Assembly (NCBI GenBank): GCA_963715565.1
Contig: OY970256.1
Coordinates: forward strand, 1,178,001-1,242,000
Length of the DNA stretch: 64,000 bases
Direction of reading: 5' to 3'
From: JACVRN01 sp963715565
Lineage (GTDB): Bacteria > Acidobacteriota > Blastocatellia > Pyrinomonadales > Pyrinomonadaceae
In this document: positions 42,411-50,624 of the stretch, one piece after another
Numbering within the stretch: the first letter of the stretch is position 1
Layout of the letters: each line of letters opens with the position of its first letter
Notes under the pieces: generated by a model
Database searches by the model: none
The model's input: the letters and a program-made list of their open reading frames with translations, nothing else
What the model was told of the DNA's origin: nothing
Made by a program: the position numbers and the translations under genes

Positions 42411-45400
42411 TCAGGTTCCATGCGACCGATGTGGTGCGATGTATCCGCGAGAGGACGCGCACGTCTGCGAGTTTAAGACGGACGCTCCGCCCATGCCCCG
42501 GTTTGTGATGGCGGTTGGGACGGCGCGCCAGGCGCTCGAACGAAAGCTCGCGCAGATGTATCACCCGGAGCGGATAAAGTTTTTACTTCTCGGGCGCTGG
42601 CCTGAGACGGAGGAAGAGACGGCGATGGCAACGGTTAACGACGCACACACACGGCGCGGTCGCATGGACGACGTGCGCACGAGCGACAACCAATACGGCG
42701 GGCAGGAGCTGCAAACGTATGTCTACGGCGGAGACGACCCGTTTGCGCACTACCCGCAGCAACATGCGGAGCTGAGGCGCGCGCTCCAGACGCGAGCACG
42801 CGAGGACGGAGGCGCGCGCTTTGAGCACGAGTGGCGCGAGCGAGACCGCGACCCGTTCCGCGAAGCTTCGGGGCTCATTAGAGGCTACGACGACCTGGGC
42901 GAGTGGCGCACATCGTTTGAGCTATTCACGAGCCTTGAGGAGACGAGCACAGGCAGCCGCATCTACAAAACAAACATTGTCGCGGGGCTCGACCTCCTTG
43001 TGGACGACGTGGACGGCGAGGCGGAGGTGCAGTTCGCGGGAGAGCACGCCAAGCTCGTCTGCGATGCAGTGCTGAGCGACGTTGACCGCGTGTTTGGAGC
43101 GGCGCGCATTTCCGGCATCGTGCGCTTCCATGTTGAGGAGCCAACACGGCGCGGCGCAAAGCGCGGAGGCTTCACAAAGCCCAGCGCTCCCGCTCAGCTC
43201 AAGCCCGTCGCGTGGGGACCGTGCGGAGAAACGAGCGCCACGCGCTCAACACGCGCGCTCGACGCTGCCATTGAGCACGCGCTAAAGCACAAGGGCGACC
43301 GCATCCTACTCGTCGCGCCAGAGGAGAGCATTCCCGGCCTGTGTAGAGCTATCAAGGAAGACATGCAGATGCAGGGCTCTCCTCTGTTTAGGCTCACAAA
43401 GAACAACGACCTCAAGCGCGGCATCTATGCGGAGCTGCAACTGGTCAACGAGAGCGTGATTGTAATTGAGGACGTGCGCTCTGTGAGCAAGACGAGCGCG
43501 GAGGTGCGAGGCCTCGACCACGTCTACAGCGTGGACGTGCCGGTCGTAGCAGAAGGGCCGCTCACACTCAAAAAAATGTATGCGGGCGAGGAGCTAATCT
43601 ACGACCACGCCGTTTACGGCGTTGATTGGGGCAGCATGGACGGCTCCGTAATGTGCGTCATGTACTACAGCGCAAGCGGCATCTGCCTGCACCGCGAGTA
43701 TCGCCCAGGAGCGCCCACGTCGCCCGGTCTTGAGCGCGCGGGCAAGGGCAAGCTCTTTGACGCAGGCATGAGCGCTGTCCACGTCGCGCAGGCGCTGGAG
43801 AACGCAGGCATGCTCTGCAAGGCGAAGGGTCTGCACGCCTACAGCTCCGAAGTGCGAAAGCTCCTCACAGAGCAGCTCTCCATCATCGCGCAGCGCGAGC
43901 GCTGGCCGTCGAGGCCGAGCGGACAGAAAGCAATTTTCGGGAGTCTGTCTCACGCTGCAATAAGCAGCATGGCGGAGCGCCTCGCCTGCCACATTGCGAA
44001 CTCTTACGGGCGCGTCAACATTAAGGACGACGGCGCTCCCGCAAACCAGCTCTTTGCCGCGACCGTTATCAAGCCCGAAGACCTCGAAAAAGAGTTGGAA
44101 GTCTTTTTGAAGCGTCCGCCCGAGCTACAGCCGCGCACCTCTCCCGTCAGTGTGTGTGAGCGCGTCGAGTTTGTGGAGACGGAGCAAGGGAGCGGAGAGT
44201 TTGAAGGCTACGACCGCGCGAGCGGCGCGACGTGGCGAATCTTCCTCAACTCGGACGAGAAGTTCGTCACGTTCGACCACACTTACGAGACCGCGAGCGA
44301 GGCGGGTGTTACGAGCTACGCCGTCTACGCCCCGAAGGAAACTGTTTTACTGCCGAGCCTGCGCGGCTGCCGCACGATGAGCGCCGTCGTGTGGATGATT
44401 GCGGGCGGAGCGCGCGAGGCCGCGCCTGCCGTCGCAGAGTGCAAGGCGTCTTACAGGGAGATAGACTGCGCGGAAGCGCGCACGCGCGCCGCGTGGTTTG
44501 AGGGAGTGGACGACGAGCCGGAACTGCCCGGCGTCTATGCGGAGTTCGACGCGAACACACACGCGGTCACCGCGCGCTCGATTGCCGAGCGCATCGTGCG
44601 AGAGGAGTATCCCGAAGGCGATTGCGTGGCGCTCAGCAAGCCCAACCTCGTCACCCTCATAAAGTGCGCCATTGAGAAGGCGGAGCGCCCCATCATTGAG
44701 CGCTCGGGCAGGGAGATTGCGGGCGAGGTAGAAGACCGCCTGCGTGAGCTGCACGAGAGCAGCAGGCGCTCCTCTCGCCAGGTCGCGCGTGACGTGAGCG
44801 CTGCGTTCAAGCTCGCGGAAGACGTGCGAGCGGGCACGGAGTTTGCGCGCACCCCTGCATCGCACGTTGCAGCCGCCAGCGCTCCGCAGTTCCCGCCAAT
44901 TACAGCCGTGCAGTTTGATTGCGGTGTGGAAGCTACTCTTGTCCAGCAGCAATACCTCAAAGACTGTACCGCTCGCGGCGATTATGACTATGCACGCGAC
45001 CGCCTCATGATTACGCCACAAGAGTTTGCGGACGCGATTTATGACGGCATGCGCCGAGTTCCCCAAGGCAATCAATTCCCGCGCAACTCTCTCACTTGTG
45101 ATGTAAATGTCGAGCAGCTACAGACTGCTTATGCGCTTTCAATTCAGGTGACCAGCTCGCGTGGCATGGGCTTTAGGATGAGGCTCGACCGCGATCTTTC
45201 ACCAAAGCAAATGATGGAAGAAGCGCTCGCGTTCTGCATGACGCACGAGATGGAATTTGATGAGATCCACACAATGCTCACCGCATCTCTTCATGTGGCC
45301 CACGTCAATGAGCAGGCGAAGGAAGCTCATCCCTATAACGAGCAAAGCTTGATAGACCTGCGCGTCTGCGCGGCAGAGGAGGTCGTGGCAATCGCGATCC

Positions 45401-45528
45401 GCGACTTCTGGGCCGTGCCAGGGCGCATGCGCACGGCTGACAATCTCTCAGTCGAACGCATCCTGCAAAAAGTTAAAGCAGGAATTCTCTCGCTCGACCC
45501 CGCGCGCTTTGCGCGGAAGGAGGGCTGA
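42400..45528 (+). CDS. Very large orphan phage protein (1,042 aa)
   Basis: GTG at 42400 chosen for GGAG seven bases upstream. A CxxC...HxC zinc knuckle lies at Cys8, Cys11, His21 and Cys23. A GVDWGS segment (Asp409) recalls RNase-H-like nuclease starts, but no further motif of that fold was found. The rest is acidic/basic mixed and unrecognised; coding bias is strong throughout, and no frameshift is seen. As the biggest gene in the early region it might hold replication or host-takeover functions, but this is a guess. Confidence 0.7.
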   Translation: MVNSQVPCDRCGAMYPREDAHVCEFKTDAPPMPRFVMAVGTARQALERKLAQMYHPERIKFLLLGRWPETEEETAMATVNDAHTRRGRMDDVRTSDNQYGGQELQTYVYGGDDPFAHYPQQHAELRRALQTRAREDGGARFEHEWRERDRDPFREASGLIRGYDDLGEWRTSFELFTSLEETSTGSRIYKTNIVAGLDLLVDDVDGEAEVQFAGEHAKLVCDAVLSDVDRVFGAARISGIVRFHVEEPTRRGAKRGGFTKPSAPAQLKPVAWGPCGETSATRSTRALDAAIEHALKHKGDRILLVAPEESIPGLCRAIKEDMQMQGSPLFRLTKNNDLKRGIYAELQLVNESVIVIEDVRSVSKTSAEVRGLDHVYSVDVPVVAEGPLTLKKMYAGEELIYDHAVYGVDWGSMDGSVMCVMYYSASGICLHREYRPGAPTSPGLERAGKGKLFDAGMSAVHVAQALENAGMLCKAKGLHAYSSEVRKLLTEQLSIIAQRERWPSRPSGQKAIFGSLSHAAISSMAERLACHIANSYGRVNIKDDGAPANQLFAATVIKPEDLEKELEVFLKRPPELQPRTSPVSVCERVEFVETEQGSGEFEGYDRASGATWRIFLNSDEKFVTFDHTYETASEAGVTSYAVYAPKETVLLPSLRGCRTMSAVVWMIAGGAREAAPAVAECKASYREIDCAEARTRAAWFEGVDDEPELPGVYAEFDANTHAVTARSIAERIVREEYPEGDCVALSKPNLVTLIKCAIEKAERPIIERSGREIAGEVEDRLRELHESSRRSSRQVARDVSAAFKLAEDVRAGTEFARTPASHVAAASAPQFPPITAVQFDCGVEATLVQQQYLKDCTARGDYDYARDRLMITPQEFADAIYDGMRRVPQGNQFPRNSLTCDVNVEQLQTAYALSIQVTSSRGMGFRMRLDRDLSPKQMMEEALAFCMTHEMEFDEIHTMLTASLHVAHVNEQAKEAHPYNEQSLIDLRVCAAEEVVAIAIRDFWAVPGRMRTADNLSVERILQKVKAGILSLDPARFARKEG

Positions 45529-45534
45529 GCGGTA

Positions 45535-45744
45535 ATGGCGAATGAGCAGTGCAATCATGCGGTCGGGCATCGCCTTGGTGGGCAGCGCTTAATTCGCTCA
45601 AGCGACCTTGCAATTTTTCGCTCCGACTTGCCCGTGTCGAGCGTTGAGGTTTTCGGATGGAGCATAAGTTTTACGTTTTGTCCTGATTGCGGTGTGCAAC
45701 TCACTCACGAGGAGCAGCGCCGAGTTAAACTTGGTGCTCACTAA
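45535..45744 (+). CDS. Small zinc-ribbon-like protein
   Basis: 69 residues. One clear CxxC pair (FCPDCGVQL) and an N-terminal Cys-x-His (EQCNHAVGH). AAGGAGG precedes the start. Function unknown. Confidence 0.6.
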   Translation: MANEQCNHAVGHRLGGQRLIRSSDLAIFRSDLPVSSVEVFGWSISFTFCPDCGVQLTHEEQRRVKLGAH

Positions 45745-45802
45745 GAGGAAGTGATGTTGATCGACTCGCGATGTACGACGGTCGGTTCTAAAGGAGTAGT
45801 AA

Positions 45803-46018
45803 ATGGCAACACGAGCGGGAAGAACAAAAACTAATTACATCGGAGCATATCTTGATGATGCGACCAAGCTCAGGCTTGACCAAATCAAAGAGTCGGAATG
45901 CCAACGTGTGGGAACCAAGCTCACGATGAACCAAGTTTTTGAAATTCTTATCAACCGCTTCCCGCTTAGTCAGGACGGGAGCGAACCCGCCCAGGCCCAG
46001 CCCGGCCAATCTGACTAG
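45803..46018 (+). CDS. Small ribbon-helix-helix-like protein
   Basis: 71 residues, AAAGGAG site. YIGAYLDDATKLRLDQIKE followed by a helix resembles RHH repressors. DNA binding is inferred. Confidence 0.6.
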   Translation: MATRAGRTKTNYIGAYLDDATKLRLDQIKESECQRVGTKLTMNQVFEILINRFPLSQDGSEPAQAQPGQSD

Positions 46019-46053
46019 GCTGTAAGTGGTGTCCATTCGCAGGGGGTGCAGGA

Positions 46054-46143
46054 GTGACGAGGCAAAATAAAATCGGAATGGTCGCGTGGGCTTTAATGTT
46101 CCTAGCAGTAATTGGATTTCTCTATTTGTGCGGAGTTGTATGA
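46054..46143 (+). CDS. 29-aa membrane micro-protein
   Basis: GTG start. One hydrophobic span (VAWALMFLAVIGFLYLCGVV) after a short basic start. The stop overlaps the next gene's ATG (ATGA at 46140), typical of translational coupling, which supports it being real. Confidence 0.5.
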   Translation: MTRQNKIGMVAWALMFLAVIGFLYLCGVV

Positions 46144-46517
46144 TTAACCTTGAATTCTCAACGCGCGAAATGACCGTACAGGAGGTCATGCTCGCTGACA
46201 GTAGTATTCTCACAGACCATATTGCGTTTATCCTCTCGCGGGCTGAGCGTATCGAAGGCGGCGATACGGAAGCTCTCACGCGCTACTTATGGCTGCTTCC
46301 CTTCTCGGAGTTTCGCGCTCTCTTCCTGCGCGCCGGTTACGCAGCCGTCGCGACCACTAAAGAAAATATCGAGCGGGTTAACGCCAGCTTTGCACGGGTG
46401 CGCGCAGAGATCGAAGGCGCGACTGCTCCGGCGGTAGAGCAGTGCATAGAAGGAGCGGGCGAGCGCACGGACGATGATTCCTTTTTCGACCAGCACACAA
46501 TAATCCCCTCCGAATAA
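46140..46517 (+). CDS. Hypothetical phage protein
   Basis: 125 residues from ATG 46140, coupled to the micro-protein gene. Helical and acidic. Not recognised. Confidence 0.65.
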   Translation: MINLEFSTREMTVQEVMLADSSILTDHIAFILSRAERIEGGDTEALTRYLWLLPFSEFRALFLRAGYAAVATTKENIERVNASFARVRAEIEGATAPAVEQCIEGAGERTDDDSFFDQHTIIPSE

Positions 46518-46519
46518 CC

Positions 46520-47137
46520 ATGGACGACGTAAGAACTGATCTTGTGACTGTACCTCCTCTCGCGGAACTGCACCGCGAGGAGATATGCCTTGAGCCCATA
46601 CCGATAGAGGCGCTTTTTAAGCTCCTCGAAATGCGCCCCGATTGGAGATGGAGCTTTCGGCTCGTCGGGTCCGGACGCAAGCTCCCGCCTGAGCTGGATG
46701 TCACCATCGAGTATGAGTGTCCATGCGCAGCGCGCGAACGCCTCTACACTCGCCATGCCGTTCCCTACATCGCCGTCGCCTGCGCTCCCGAACGAGGGGG
46801 CATTGATAACTTTGTTTTTCAGCTTACGTACACGCTCACAAAGATGACGGACAGGCACATCGAAGCGCACACGGCCAAGTGGCGCAGAGTGCCGCTCCTC
46901 ATTAACCATTTTGACGAGCGCCCCGGAGCGCTCACACAGCGCGACATCGAGGTAGCGATGGGCCTGCGCAGGCCGCCTTACGCGCTGCCGCGCGAGCCAC
47001 TGCGCTGCCGCAAGTGCAAGCGACCGCTCGGCGCAGAGTGTTTGCAGCGTATGCCCGGGATCCTCTCCGCCCTCTACAAGCGCGAGCCAGAGCTGTGGTG
47101 TGTCGAATGCGGCCAAAGGGAGCAGGAAGAGCACTAA
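46520..47137 (+). CDS. Phage protein with C-terminal zinc ribbon
   Basis: 205 residues. CRKCKRPL (~161-168) and CVECGQ (~195-200) form a CxxC...CxxC ribbon. The rest is unrecognised. Starts 2 bases after the previous gene's stop. Confidence 0.65.
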   Translation: MDDVRTDLVTVPPLAELHREEICLEPIPIEALFKLLEMRPDWRWSFRLVGSGRKLPPELDVTIEYECPCAARERLYTRHAVPYIAVACAPERGGIDNFVFQLTYTLTKMTDRHIEAHTAKWRRVPLLINHFDERPGALTQRDIEVAMGLRRPPYALPREPLRCRKCKRPLGAECLQRMPGILSALYKREPELWCVECGQREQEEH

Positions 47138-47358
47138 TACGCCAGGCCTATGAAGCCCATATTAGTCGGCCTTACCCAGAATAGAACAATGTCAGCAAAG
47201 CCCTTGTCTTGAGCGTCCCGAGTGGCCTCCACGGCGTCATTGCCACTACCGACAATAATATCCCCGTCCTCAGACTCAAGCAGGGCAACCCACTTATTTT
47301 CGTAGTTTCTGAGTTCGTTAAGATAAGCCGCTTCTTTTTCGGTAAGCTCTTCTATGAT
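47134..47358 (-). CDS. DUF5678-like small protein with no standard start codon
   Basis: An open frame of 74 codons with clear family pattern: YENKWVALLESEDGDIIVGSG followed by DAVEATRDAQDKGF and an FWV end, as in DUF5678. There is no ATG, GTG or TTG between the upstream TGA and the domain. An AGGGAG site precedes ATC/ATA codons (47353-47358). Either a rare start codon is used or a repeat element (47371-47443) replaced the 5' end. Convergent, overlapping the stop of the previous gene. Confidence 0.6.
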   Translation of the reverse strand: MIEELTEKEAAYLNELRNYENKWVALLESEDGDIIVGSGNDAVEATRDAQDKGFADIVLFWVRPTNMGFIGLAY

Positions 47359-47370
47359 TCGCTCTCTCCC

Positions 47371-47443
47371 TTTTAGATTTTGGATTGGAATGACGAGGAA
47401 GCTTGTAGAACTTCAACCTCGTTTTGTTAATCTAAAATCTAAA
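47371..47443. repeat. Word-repeat inverted element (TTAGATTTTGGATT type)
   Basis: TTTTAGATTTTGG and GACGAGGAAG...GAAC face GAACTTCAACCTCGTT and AATCTAAAATCTAAA. Same style as the chromosomal family. Confidence 0.65.
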
Positions 47444-47855
47444 GTATGCTTATGGCAAGCTGAGATTCGATTCCCCCAAAATTGACCGCTTGCATATCCC
47501 ACAAGTTTTCTGCTAATCTGTTTAAGACGTTAAACGAAACGTTTAGCGCGTATAGCAAGCCGCTCAAGGCAAGCTCCTTCTCGCATCCGGGAGCGTAAAG
47601 GTTCAATCGCTCCCGACCTTTTTTCCCAAACCCTTTCTTCTGATTTCTGTGATGGCTCCGGGCCACATCCGGCACTTCGAGAGCCTCCCAACGACATCAC
47701 GCGCTCGTTTTCAGCAGCCGCTAATGGACAAAGCATCCCGCCTCTCTCAAAGAGATTCGACCCCCTACCACGTGGAAAATCCCTTCTGTCTCCACATAGG
47801 TCGAGCGAACACCAGCGCGTGACCATTTTCTAACAGCCGCCTCAGAGAACCATTC
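47444..47855. other. Intergenic region before the lysis genes
   Basis: No gene. Holds overlapping TTTAA half-sites at 47520-47546, listed next. Likely contains the promoter of the lysis and modification operon, but no clear -10/-35 pair was found. Confidence 0.45.
47520..47546. promoter_or_regulatory. TTAAACGAA-type operator, copy 2, with extra half-site
   Basis: TTAAACGAAACGTTTAG at 47530-47546 resembles 39697-39713. A further half-site makes GTTTAA-GACG-TTAAAC at 47520-47535. It stands upstream of the late operon. Confidence 0.5.
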
Positions 47856-48404
47856 GTGCCAAAGCTAGACCTTCCGCCCAAACCATCATTCCCGCCGCTC
47901 GCTTCCACCTTCGAACGCCAGAAGCTTTTCGGCGCGTTCCACTACGGAGCCAAACCAGTTGACGGTAATCCCGAGAACGTCGTGATCTATGGTGGATGGC
48001 AGAAAGAAAACATCAAGCGGGTCGAGGTTCCTCAGCTCGTCGGCGTCCCTTATGCGCCGCATGATGGTGCAGTCCTTTTCCACCGTTTGGGCGCACCGCA
48101 GCTCGTCGCGCTGTTCGATGCATGGGAGAAGGCTGGCCTCAAAAAGCACATTCTCACTTGGGGCGGCTCATTTGCTCCGCGCTTCATCCGTGGCAGCCGC
48201 TCAGTGCTCTCTAATCATGCTTTCGGCACGGCCTTCGATATCAACGCGCACTGGAACGGGCTCGGCCAGTTGCCGGCAGCGCGCAGCATGAAAGGCTGCC
48301 TGCTTGACCTGGTCGAGCTGGCAAATAAGTTCGGTTTCTACTGGGGCGGCCACTTCTCTAACAGGCTCGACGGCATGCATTTCGAGCTGGCGAAGCTCCT
48401 GTAA
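47856..48404 (+). CDS. M15-family endolysin (peptidoglycan peptidase)
   Basis: 182 residues, GTG start. Zinc-site SNHAFGTAFD (His121, Asp128) and DGMHFEL (Asp172 base, His175) fit VanY/L-Ala-D-Glu peptidase-type endolysins. It cleaves cell-wall peptides for lysis. A lipoprotein and a holin-like gene follow. Confidence 0.88.
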   Translation: MPKLDLPPKPSFPPLASTFERQKLFGAFHYGAKPVDGNPENVVIYGGWQKENIKRVEVPQLVGVPYAPHDGAVLFHRLGAPQLVALFDAWEKAGLKKHILTWGGSFAPRFIRGSRSVLSNHAFGTAFDINAHWNGLGQLPAARSMKGCLLDLVELANKFGFYWGGHFSNRLDGMHFELAKLL

Positions 48405-48480
48405 CCTCTGACTTCTGACCTCTGACCTCTGACACCTGTCACTTGTCACTCATCACTTGTCGCTCATCACTCATCACTCA
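48403..48480. repeat. Tandem word repeat (CTCTGAC and CATCACT words)
   Basis: Runs of TCTGACCTCTGACC then CACTTGTCACTCATCACT. Direct, not inverted. Not a CRISPR: units are 7-8 bases and no spacers occur. Confidence 0.65.
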
Positions 48481-48491
48481 AAGGAAAGCTT

Positions 48492-48995
48492 ATGAAATTC
48501 TCCACCCTTTTTCGTAGTCTCGGCGCGCTGGTTGTTGCTCTTTTACTCCTGGCTGGCACGCTCACGCAGACCGCGTGCGGCCCGCAGGACGTGCGCGCCG
48601 GAGCGGGAGCTGCACGCGAAGCCGCGCAGCAAATCAAAGACGAAGCCGCTCAGCTCCGCCGCTCAGGCGACATCTCCGAGGAAGACGAAAAGCGCGTCGT
48701 CGCAATCGCGGATGAGCTAATGCAGAGCGCAACCAACCTCGGCGACAGGGCCGCTAAATACGACAAGTGGACGCCGGAAGCTAAAAGAGAATTGCTTTCC
48801 TCCGCGCTCACCGAAATCTCTGCACTTAACAGCCGCCTCGACACCGAGGGCCTGTCACCTATTAAGAGCGAGAAGGCAAAGCGGAGGCTCCAAACCTTAA
48901 CCAGAGGCATCCGCATCGGAAAGAGCGCTCTGGCAATCGCACTTGCGGCACTCCCGCTTCCGCGCGCACAAGAAATCACCCCACGCGAACAATAG
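48492..48995 (+). CDS. Lysis-region lipoprotein
   Basis: 167 residues with a lipoprotein signal (LVVALLLLAGTLTQTAC, Cys lipobox). Then helical, Ala/Glu-rich coiled segments and a C-terminal hydrophobic stretch (ALAIALAALPL). Its place after the endolysin suggests a spanin-type outer-membrane role; inferred only. Confidence 0.65.
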   Translation: MKFSTLFRSLGALVVALLLLAGTLTQTACGPQDVRAGAGAAREAAQQIKDEAAQLRRSGDISEEDEKRVVAIADELMQSATNLGDRAAKYDKWTPEAKRELLSSALTEISALNSRLDTEGLSPIKSEKAKRRLQTLTRGIRIGKSALAIALAALPLPRAQEITPREQ

Positions 48996-49118
48996 CTTTT
49001 CCCGGAGCGTGTGTGTGAAGCCAGCGCGAGCGACCGGCGAACCCGCTTGTGCCCGGCAACACACCACGCTCTCACCATTAACCTCGCAGGCCAGCCCGCA
49101 AAAGAAAGCGCGGCTCTC

Positions 49119-49439
49119 ATGCCTCCCAAAATAAACACCGCTTCCCCTGCTCTTTTCAACAAGCTCCCGCTGATTCAATGGCTCGGCTCACTCGTCCTTG
49201 CGGCGCTCGCGACATGGGGCACGATCCAATACAAGAACGGCTCTATGGAGACGCGCGTCACGGCAACTGAAAAGGATGTCGAGACCATTAAGACGGAGCA
49301 AAAAATACAGCTCAGGGAAATCCGAGAGAACATGGTCGATAGAAAGGAATGGAATCTTTTCTACAACATGTACACGAAGGATACCGAGGAGGTTAAAACC
49401 TCCCTGCGCGAGCTGAGCAAAGAGCAGCGTCAACGCTAA
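49119..49439 (+). CDS. Holin-like single-span membrane protein
   Basis: 106 residues from ATG 49119. One membrane span (IQWLGSLVLAALATWGTIQY) followed by a coiled-coil (ETRVTATEKDVETIKTEQK). Size and place fit phage holins of the XhlA/hemolysin-like kind. The longer upstream frame overlaps nothing conserved. Confidence 0.6.
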   Translation: MPPKINTASPALFNKLPLIQWLGSLVLAALATWGTIQYKNGSMETRVTATEKDVETIKTEQKIQLREIRENMVDRKEWNLFYNMYTKDTEEVKTSLRELSKEQRQR

Positions 49440-49447
49440 TCCCGCTC

Positions 49448-50299
49448 ATGTCAGAGATTAATCTTTCAGACCACGTCTATCCTCCCTATCACGGCGAGCC
49501 CACGCACCCGGACCCGTCGCGCCTCATCGTTCCCATCAATGCCGTCCACCGGGATCCGGAGAACGCGCGCCTGCACCCGGATCGTAATCTGCGCCACGTG
49601 CGCGCGAGCTTGCGCCGCCCCGAGCGCGGCCAGCAGTCGGCGATTAAAGTTGACCGCCACGGCAAAATCCTGAAAGGGAACGGGACGCACGAGTCGGCGG
49701 AGCTTGAGGGATGGACGCACATCTGGATTGAGGTCTCGAATCTCGAAGGACTGGAAGCTACAGCATACGCCGTGGCGGACAACGCCTCCGCTCTTTCATC
49801 CCAATGGAATTTTGAGCAGCTCGCTCTGAATATCGGAGAGTTGAAAGAGCTTGACGGCACCGAGATGGAATTCTCGAACGATGAGCTGTGCTTTGAAGAC
49901 CACGAAGTCTCTCCGATGCTGGCGGCTGAGTGGAAGCCTCCGGCGGTAGACGCTGACCAGCAGCAGGCCGCGCCTCCAGCTCACCTGCCGTCAAACGCTG
50001 GCGCAGAGCACAGCACAGGCGCACAGGCCGCAGCGACTTCTGCCCAGACAACTGGCACAGGCCGAGACCCGCACGAAGACCTTGAAGCTGGCGACCGCGC
50101 CGACGACTCCTGCTCCATCATCTGCACGCCCAACATGCGCATGGTGATTGACCAGGCGATTGAGCGCGTGCGTCTTGTCTGCGGCGAGCTTTCGTTGACC
50201 GAAGGCCGTTGCATTGAGTTGATATGCGCCGACTATTTGGCTGGCGCTCCCCTTCCCGAACAAACCCGCGACCAGCTTTTGGACGGAACGGTCGAATAA
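49448..50299 (+). CDS. ParB/Srx-fold protein, candidate DpdB-like partner
   Basis: 283 residues. NAVHRDPENARLHPDRNL and ILKGNGTHESAELEGW match the ParB N-terminal nucleotide-binding fold. Residues 160-215 are Ala/Gln-rich linker; the end is a helical domain with MRMVIDQAIERVR. In the Salmonella Dpd system a ParB/Srx-fold protein (DpdB) acts with DpdA; here the gene lies just before dpdA. The link is inferred from this context. Confidence 0.7.
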   Translation: MSEINLSDHVYPPYHGEPTHPDPSRLIVPINAVHRDPENARLHPDRNLRHVRASLRRPERGQQSAIKVDRHGKILKGNGTHESAELEGWTHIWIEVSNLEGLEATAYAVADNASALSSQWNFEQLALNIGELKELDGTEMEFSNDELCFEDHEVSPMLAAEWKPPAVDADQQQAAPPAHLPSNAGAEHSTGAQAAATSAQTTGTGRDPHEDLEAGDRADDSCSIICTPNMRMVIDQAIERVRLVCGELSLTEGRCIELICADYLAGAPLPEQTRDQLLDGTVE

Positions 50300-50301
50300 T
50301 T

Positions 50302-50472
50302 ATGAACAGGACTCAAGAGAAAGCACGTCGCTATAAACAGGAGCACCGCGACGCCTTATGTCTCGGGTGCTCCACTACTGCAAACAATTTATCCCGAGCA
50401 TTACTGCTCAGGTTCCACACGCTCCGACAATTTTTAATCTGCCTGCCTAAACATCTTGCGAAACTCGCGTGA
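50302..50472 (+). CDS. Small Cys-containing protein
   Basis: 56 residues from ATG 50302, two bases after the previous stop. CLGC motif in an HRDALCLGCSTTANNLS context, then a hydrophobic helical part. Weak ribosome site. Unknown. Confidence 0.4.
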   Translation: MNRTQEKARRYKQEHRDALCLGCSTTANNLSRALLLRFHTLRQFLICLPKHLAKLA

Positions 50473-50486
50473 GGACTGACGCTGGA

Positions 50487-50624
50487 ATGATTGCCATCGC
50501 AATCTCAATAGCATTTTTTGGTTTATGCGTGCTGGTTGGTCTGCTCCGGCTGGCCGCAGTCCTAAGCAGATTTGCGAAGGACTTTTACTTCCTCGGTTCA
50601 ACGGGCTGGTTGAGAAGCAGATGA
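50487..50624 (+). CDS. 45-aa membrane micro-protein
   Basis: Starts MIAIAISIAFFGLCVLVGLL, one membrane span, then a basic end. Its TGA overlaps the ATG of dpdA (ATGA at 50621), which suggests coupling. Confidence 0.5.
   Translation: MIAIAISIAFFGLCVLVGLLRLAAVLSRFAKDFYFLGSTGWLRSR

Noticed and set aside
44347..45075. 242-codon minus-strand frame
   Set aside because: Antisense to the 1,042-residue orphan, with no own start signals.
48403..48480. Possible CRISPR-like array
   Set aside because: Units are 7-8 bases in direct tandem with no spacers or cas genes.
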